From assembly GCA_027488845.1 (NCBI GenBank), contig JAIYBC010000016.1:1-64000 (forward strand): 64,000 nt of DNA. Direction: 5' to 3'. The notes beneath the pieces are model-generated. The model saw only the letters and a program-made list of their open reading frames with translations. It was not told where the DNA came from and ran no database searches. The position numbers and the translations under genes are program-made. This DNA comes from Verrucomicrobiales bacterium. GTDB lineage: Bacteria > Verrucomicrobiota > Verrucomicrobiia > Limisphaerales > UBA9464. Positions 60,907 through 64,000 of the stretch are shown here, one piece after another. How positions within the stretch are numbered: the first letter of the stretch is position 1; every line of letters starts with the position of its first letter.

Positions 60907-62811
60907 TCAGGCGACGGCCTCTTCGCCTTCGAGGAAGCCGTGAAGCTGCCTCAGGCGGGTCGGGTGACGCATCTTCCTCAACGCCTTCGCCTCGATCTGG
61001 CGGATACGCTCGCGGGTCACCTTGAACTGCTTTCCGACCTCCTCGAGCGTGCGGCTGTAGCCGTCGAGCAGGCCAAAGCGGAGCTCCAGCACCTTCCGCT
61101 CGCGTTCCGTCAACGAGTCCAGGACGTCCGCCAACTTCGCCTTCAACAGGCTGTAGCTGGTCATGTCCGACGGGTTCTCCGCGGACTTGTACTCGATGAA
61201 ATCGCCGAAGTTGGTGTCGTCGGAGTCGCCCACCGGGCTTTGCAACGAGATCGGCTGCTGCGCCATCTTGAGGACGGCCCGCACGCGGTCGACCGGCATC
61301 TGCATCTCATCGGCGATCTCCTCCGGGGTCGGTTCCCGGCCGAAGTCCTGGATCAACTGCTTCTGCACCCGCATCAGCTTGTTGATCGTCTCGATCATGT
61401 GGACCGGGATGCGGATCGTCCGGGCCTGGTCGGCGATCGAGCGGGTGATCGCCTGACGGATCCACCACGTCGCGTAGGTCGAGAACTTGTAGCCGCGGCG
61501 GTACTCGAACTTCTCCACCGCCTTCATCAGGCCCATGTTGCCCTCCTGGATCAGGTCGAGGAAGGAGAGGCCGCGGTTCGTGTACTTCTTGGCGATCGAG
61601 ATCACCAGACGCAGGTTGGCCTCGACCATCTCGGTCTTCGCCTGCAGCGCCTTGCGTTCGAAATGCTTCAACTGGCTGAAGGCCTCGATGTAGCCCGTCA
61701 CCGTCATGCGGACGAACTCCTCCAGCGCTTTGATCTTCCGCTCCTCGGCATGGATGATCGCCTGGGCCTGGGCGGCCCGCTTCTGGGGTTCCAGTTCGTG
61801 GATGGAACGCCGGGAGATCTGGAACTTCTCGTGGATGTTCTCCGCGACGAGGGACATCTCCTCGATGACCTTCTGCTTGTAGTAGAACTTGGGGAAGGAG
61901 CGCTGGAGCTTCTCGTCCAGCTTCTTGAACTCCACGCCCATTTTCTCGTGTTTGGTCTTGGAGCCGGGTTCCTGGAGTCCCCGCCAGTACTCGTCCACCT
62001 GCTGGTCGATGGCACGGACGTCCTTGACCAGCTTGCGGAGGGCCTTGAGATGCTCCTCCCGGACCTCGATCTTCTTGTCGACGATCACCCGGTCGAAACG
62101 CTCCTTCGGAGGCTCCGAGATCAGTTTCTCGGCCAGCGCGATGTGTTCCTTCGCCGAGAAACCGAACGAGTAGATGATCCGCTTCACCTCGTTCTCGTTG
62201 TCCTCGATTCGCTTGGAGATCTCGACTTCCTGCTCGCGGGTCAGCAGCGGGACCTGGCCCATCTGCTTGAGGTACATCCGGACAGGGTCGTCGAGGATGT
62301 CGAGGCGCGACTTGTCTTCCTCCTCCTCCTGCTCTGCGTTCTTCGGTCGGTCCACCTCCGCCTGGTCGACGATCTCGATCTCGAGGTTGCGCAGCTTGAT
62401 GTACACCTCGTCCATCTCCTCGGGGGACATGGGGGTGTCGGCCAGCGCGTCGCCGATGTCGCTGTGGGTCAGGTAGCCCTGTTCCTGGGATTGCCGGACC
62501 AGTTCCTTGATCTTCTCGGTGATGTCGACGCCGGAGGCGTTCTTGATCGTGCCGATCGTGGAAGGCAGGCCGTCGCCCTCCCCGGAAGCGATCTGGGCGA
62601 GTTGGGCGGGGCTGGGCCCGGTGAGTTCGACCGGTTCCTTGGGGACGACGATCTCCGCAGGATTCACGGCCGCAGACGGCTTCTTGGAGGGACGCTCGGG
62701 GCGTCCTCCCTTCGACGTGGAATGCGTCGAAGCCGATGCGGGGGCTGCGGGAGTGGTCGGCTTCTTCGGGGCGGCCTTGGCGACGGGCTTCTTCTCTTTC
62801 GTCTTGGACAT
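60907..62811 (-). CDS. rpoD: RNA polymerase sigma factor RpoD (sigma-70)
   Basis: This is the primary sigma factor. The 634-residue protein has a Lys/Pro/Ala-rich N-terminus, a region 1.1-like segment (about 95-150, [12 protein letters not shown]), region 1.2 (about 173-205, [16 protein letters not shown]), a long non-conserved part, region 2 with the -10 recognition helix ([14 protein letters not shown]), region 3 ([10 protein letters not shown]) and region 4 with the -35 helix-turn-helix ([20 protein letters not shown]) near the C-terminus. The start is ATG at 62811. ispD lies 68 bases upstream on the same strand, and a terminator follows. Confidence 0.97.
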   Translation of the reverse strand: MSKTKEKKPVAKAAPKKPTTPAAPASASTHSTSKGGRPERPSKKPSAAVNPAEIVVPKEPVELTGPSPAQLAQIASGEGDGLPSTIGTIKNASGVDITEKIKELVRQSQEQGYLTHSDIGDALADTPMSPEEMDEVYIKLRNLEIEIVDQAEVDRPKNAEQEEEEDKSRLDILDDPVRMYLKQMGQVPLLTREQEVEISKRIEDNENEVKRIIYSFGFSAKEHIALAEKLISEPPKERFDRVIVDKKIEVREEHLKALRKLVKDVRAIDQQVDEYWRGLQEPGSKTKHEKMGVEFKKLDEKLQRSFPKFYYKQKVIEEMSLVAENIHEKFQISRRSIHELEPQKRAAQAQAIIHAEERKIKALEEFVRMTVTGYIEAFSQLKHFERKALQAKTEMVEANLRLVISIAKKYTNRGLSFLDLIQEGNMGLMKAVEKFEYRRGYKFSTYATWWIRQAITRSIADQARTIRIPVHMIETINKLMRVQKQLIQDFGREPTPEEIADEMQMPVDRVRAVLKMAQQPISLQSPVGDSDDTNFGDFIEYKSAENPSDMTSYSLLKAKLADVLDSLTERERKVLELRFGLLDGYSRTLEEVGKQFKVTRERIRQIEAKALRKMRHPTRLRQLHGFLEGEEAVA

Positions 62812-62879
62812 AGGTGCGTTGACCGCGGGAAGGCGGGGCGCGAACGAGCGGGACAACTTGTCGGTCGCGCCCCGCGGAG

Positions 62880-63578
62880 TCAAGGAAGCGGTTCGGGAGG
62901 GGGAGTGAGCCAATGGGCCACCAACGGAAGGTCCGCTGGGCTGGTGACCTTGGGATTCGGATCCGGGCACTCGGTCAGGACGACAGGGTGCCCGGCAAGG
63001 CCGCACGCGGCCGTGTCGTCGGTCACCAAGACACCCTCCTTCCGGACCTTCTCCAACGATCCGGCCAGGACATCCAAGGCGAAACATTGCGGGGTCTGGA
63101 CACTCCAGAGGCGGGAGCGATCGAGGTGACGTCCGATGATTCCGCCTTCGGCCGTCGACTCCTTGATGGTGTCGACGACCCGTTGTGCGGCCACCGAGGC
63201 GCCGGTGCGCCGAGCGTCGGCCAGGCATCGGGATATCGTGTCCTCCGTGGTGCAAGGACGGGCGCCGTCTTGGACGGCCACCCAGCGGGTGCCGGCTGGG
63301 ACGGCTTGGACCCCGCTTGACACCGAGTCCTGTCTTTCGGCGCCGCCGGGTGCCAAGGACCAAGGCTTGGTCAGGCCCAGGCTGGCACCGATCTCGTGGA
63401 ATGCGGGTTCGGAGCCCTTCCGGACGACCAGGACGACATGATCGATTTCGGGATGATCGTCGAAGCGTTTCCAGGTGTGGCCGACGACGGTTCGACCGGC
63501 GATCTCGAGGAAGAGCTTGTCGATCCCCGGACCCATTCGGGTCCCGCGTCCTGCGGCGACGATCACAGCGGTGGTCAT
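62880..63578 (-). CDS. ispD: 2-C-methyl-D-erythritol 4-phosphate cytidylyltransferase
   Basis: IspD makes CDP-methylerythritol in the non-mevalonate isoprenoid pathway. The 232-residue product shows [13 protein letters not shown], the [12 protein letters not shown] loop, [23 protein letters not shown] and TDDTAAC, all standard. Length is normal. ispF is not next to it. It lies between the OmpH-like gene, separated by a terminator, and rpoD. Confidence 0.96.
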   Translation of the reverse strand: MTTAVIVAAGRGTRMGPGIDKLFLEIAGRTVVGHTWKRFDDHPEIDHVVLVVRKGSEPAFHEIGASLGLTKPWSLAPGGAERQDSVSSGVQAVPAGTRWVAVQDGARPCTTEDTISRCLADARRTGASVAAQRVVDTIKESTAEGGIIGRHLDRSRLWSVQTPQCFALDVLAGSLEKVRKEGVLVTDDTAACGLAGHPVVLTECPDPNPKVTSPADLPLVAHWLTPPPEPLP

Positions 63579-63613
63579 GGGATTTGGGGCGGCGGGACTG
63601 AAGGAAAAGAAAA

Positions 63614-63635
63614 GGGCGCGGCCGATGCCGCGCCC
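63614..63635 (-). terminator. terminator of the OmpH-like gene
   Basis: On the minus strand a 9-bp stem GGGCGCGGC / GCCGCGCCC with loop ATCG is followed by TTTTCTTTTCC. It begins 21 bases downstream of the OmpH-like stop. Confidence 0.85.
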
Positions 63636-63655
63636 CGTCGGACCTGAATGGGAGA

Positions 63656-64000
63656 CTACTTCTTCTCCTCGGTCTTGGGAGCTTCCGCCTTCGGCGCGTC
63701 GGGCGGCGCCGAGGCGGCCAACTGCTTGGCAACGGCGTCGGAGAGATCGTTCTCCGACCCGGAAAGGGTGCTGTAGAGCAAAATCGGGGTCTGGTTGGCG
63801 GAAAGCGCCGCGGTGTCCAGGACCATGTTGAAGCCGCCGGCCTTGGCCTTCTCCTCGATCACGCCACGGACCTCGCGGAGGATCGACTCCCGAACCCGGA
63901 ACTTCTGTTCCATCAGGGACTTCTGGCTGTTCTGCTGGAACTGCTTCAGGTTGTTCTCCATCTCGAGGATGTCCTTGCGCTTCTTCTCGAGGTCCTTGCG
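63656..64000 (-). CDS. OmpH/Skp-family periplasmic chaperone (partial, N-terminus missing)
   Basis: The gene runs off the window end; its frame continues without a stop past position 64000. The visible 114 residues form the helical, charged C-terminal part of Omp[20 protein letters not shown], then [16 protein letters not shown] and an Ala/Pro/Lys-rich end. OmpH/Skp proteins hold unfolded outer-membrane proteins in the periplasm. In Gram-negative genomes the gene often follows bamA and precedes lpxD; here ispD and rpoD follow on the same strand. Confidence 0.85.
   Translation of the reverse strand, partial: RKDLEKKRKDILEMENNLKQFQQNSQKSLMEQKFRVRESILREVRGVIEEKAKAGGFNMVLDTAALSANQTPILLYSTLSGSENDLSDAVAKQLAASAPPDAPKAEAPKTEEKK

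Noticed and set aside
60244-63129. Plus-strand open frame of 961 codons opposite CotH and rpoD
   Set aside because: It mirrors the sigma-70 reading frame; the Leu/Asp/Arg-rich text is a shadow and rpoD is certain.
1-64000. Prophage, insertion sequence, integrase or defence island
   Set aside because: I saw no transposase, integrase, toxin-antitoxin, restriction or Cas motifs, and composition looks even throughout.

Overview
This is a 64 kb stretch of GC-rich bacterial chromosome. The gene mix points to Verrucomicrobiota, probably a Limisphaerales/Pedosphaera-like lineage. It holds an FG-GAP/ASPIC-UnbV protein next to a Tat-exported DUF1501 protein, a PEP-CTERM protein, a single-ORF prepilin-like secreted protein, a PVC-type HEAT plus CxxCH haem protein, Tat-exported sugar isomerase-like proteins, and a CotH and a sialidase-like protein. 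This is inference from gene content; no rRNA is present. Most start codons I checked lack a clear Shine-Dalgarno sequence, with a few exceptions such as infC.

Layout. 0.3-8.8 kb: secreted repeat protein, DUF1501, a large secreted c-type cytochrome and a DUF3299 protein. 9-13.6 kb: L-fuconate dehydratase, a lipoate ligase-like protein, a lipoprotein, then pdxJ-acpS. 13.8-17.9 kb: a membrane-anchored C39-like peptidase, a secreted YHS protein and a tightly packed four-gene membrane redox operon (DoxX-like, small membrane protein, ferric-reductase/Rieske fusion, Cys/His-motif membrane protein). 18-25 kb: infC-folA, LysR, a pseudouridine synthase, an ABC ATPase, a flavodoxin-like protein and a lipoprotein protease-TPR. 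25-31 kb: thrS, iscX, PEP-CTERM protein, EamA transporter, prepilin-like protein, tRNA-Pro and tRNA-Leu. 31-36.5 kb: a LytS/LytTR two-component pair, an OmpA-like protein, rfaE2, yhbY, an SGNH hydrolase and a Tat TIM-barrel protein. 36.5-43 kb: larC, ilvC, dus, an M23-type peptidase, a lipoprotein, a 34-residue basic protein and a second TIM-barrel protein. 43-51 kb: a chemoreceptor, a cobA-hemD fusion, a glutaredoxin-like protein and an acylphosphatase/phosphoesterase/heptosyltransferase cluster. 51-64 kb: a haem protein, a phosphohexomutase, DoxX, a Gre-like factor, a NYN-LOTUS protein, an ABC-2 permease, sialidase-like and CotH proteins, rpoD, ispD and the cut end of an OmpH/Skp gene.

Most of the region is housekeeping mixed with envelope and secretion functions. 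I see no prophage, insertion sequence, CRISPR array or integrase. The best candidate for an undescribed system is the 14.7-17.9 kb redox module. Its genes overlap by ATGA junctions, it joins a haem-b ferric-reductase core to a Rieske cluster in one chain, and it ends with a membrane protein carrying an unusual C-x12-H-x2-C-x3-C motif. Other points of note are an infC leader whose 10-codon ORF overlaps a TTG start, a ThrS without TGS domain but with a charged insertion, and a two-copy dispersed repeat of about 70 bp.
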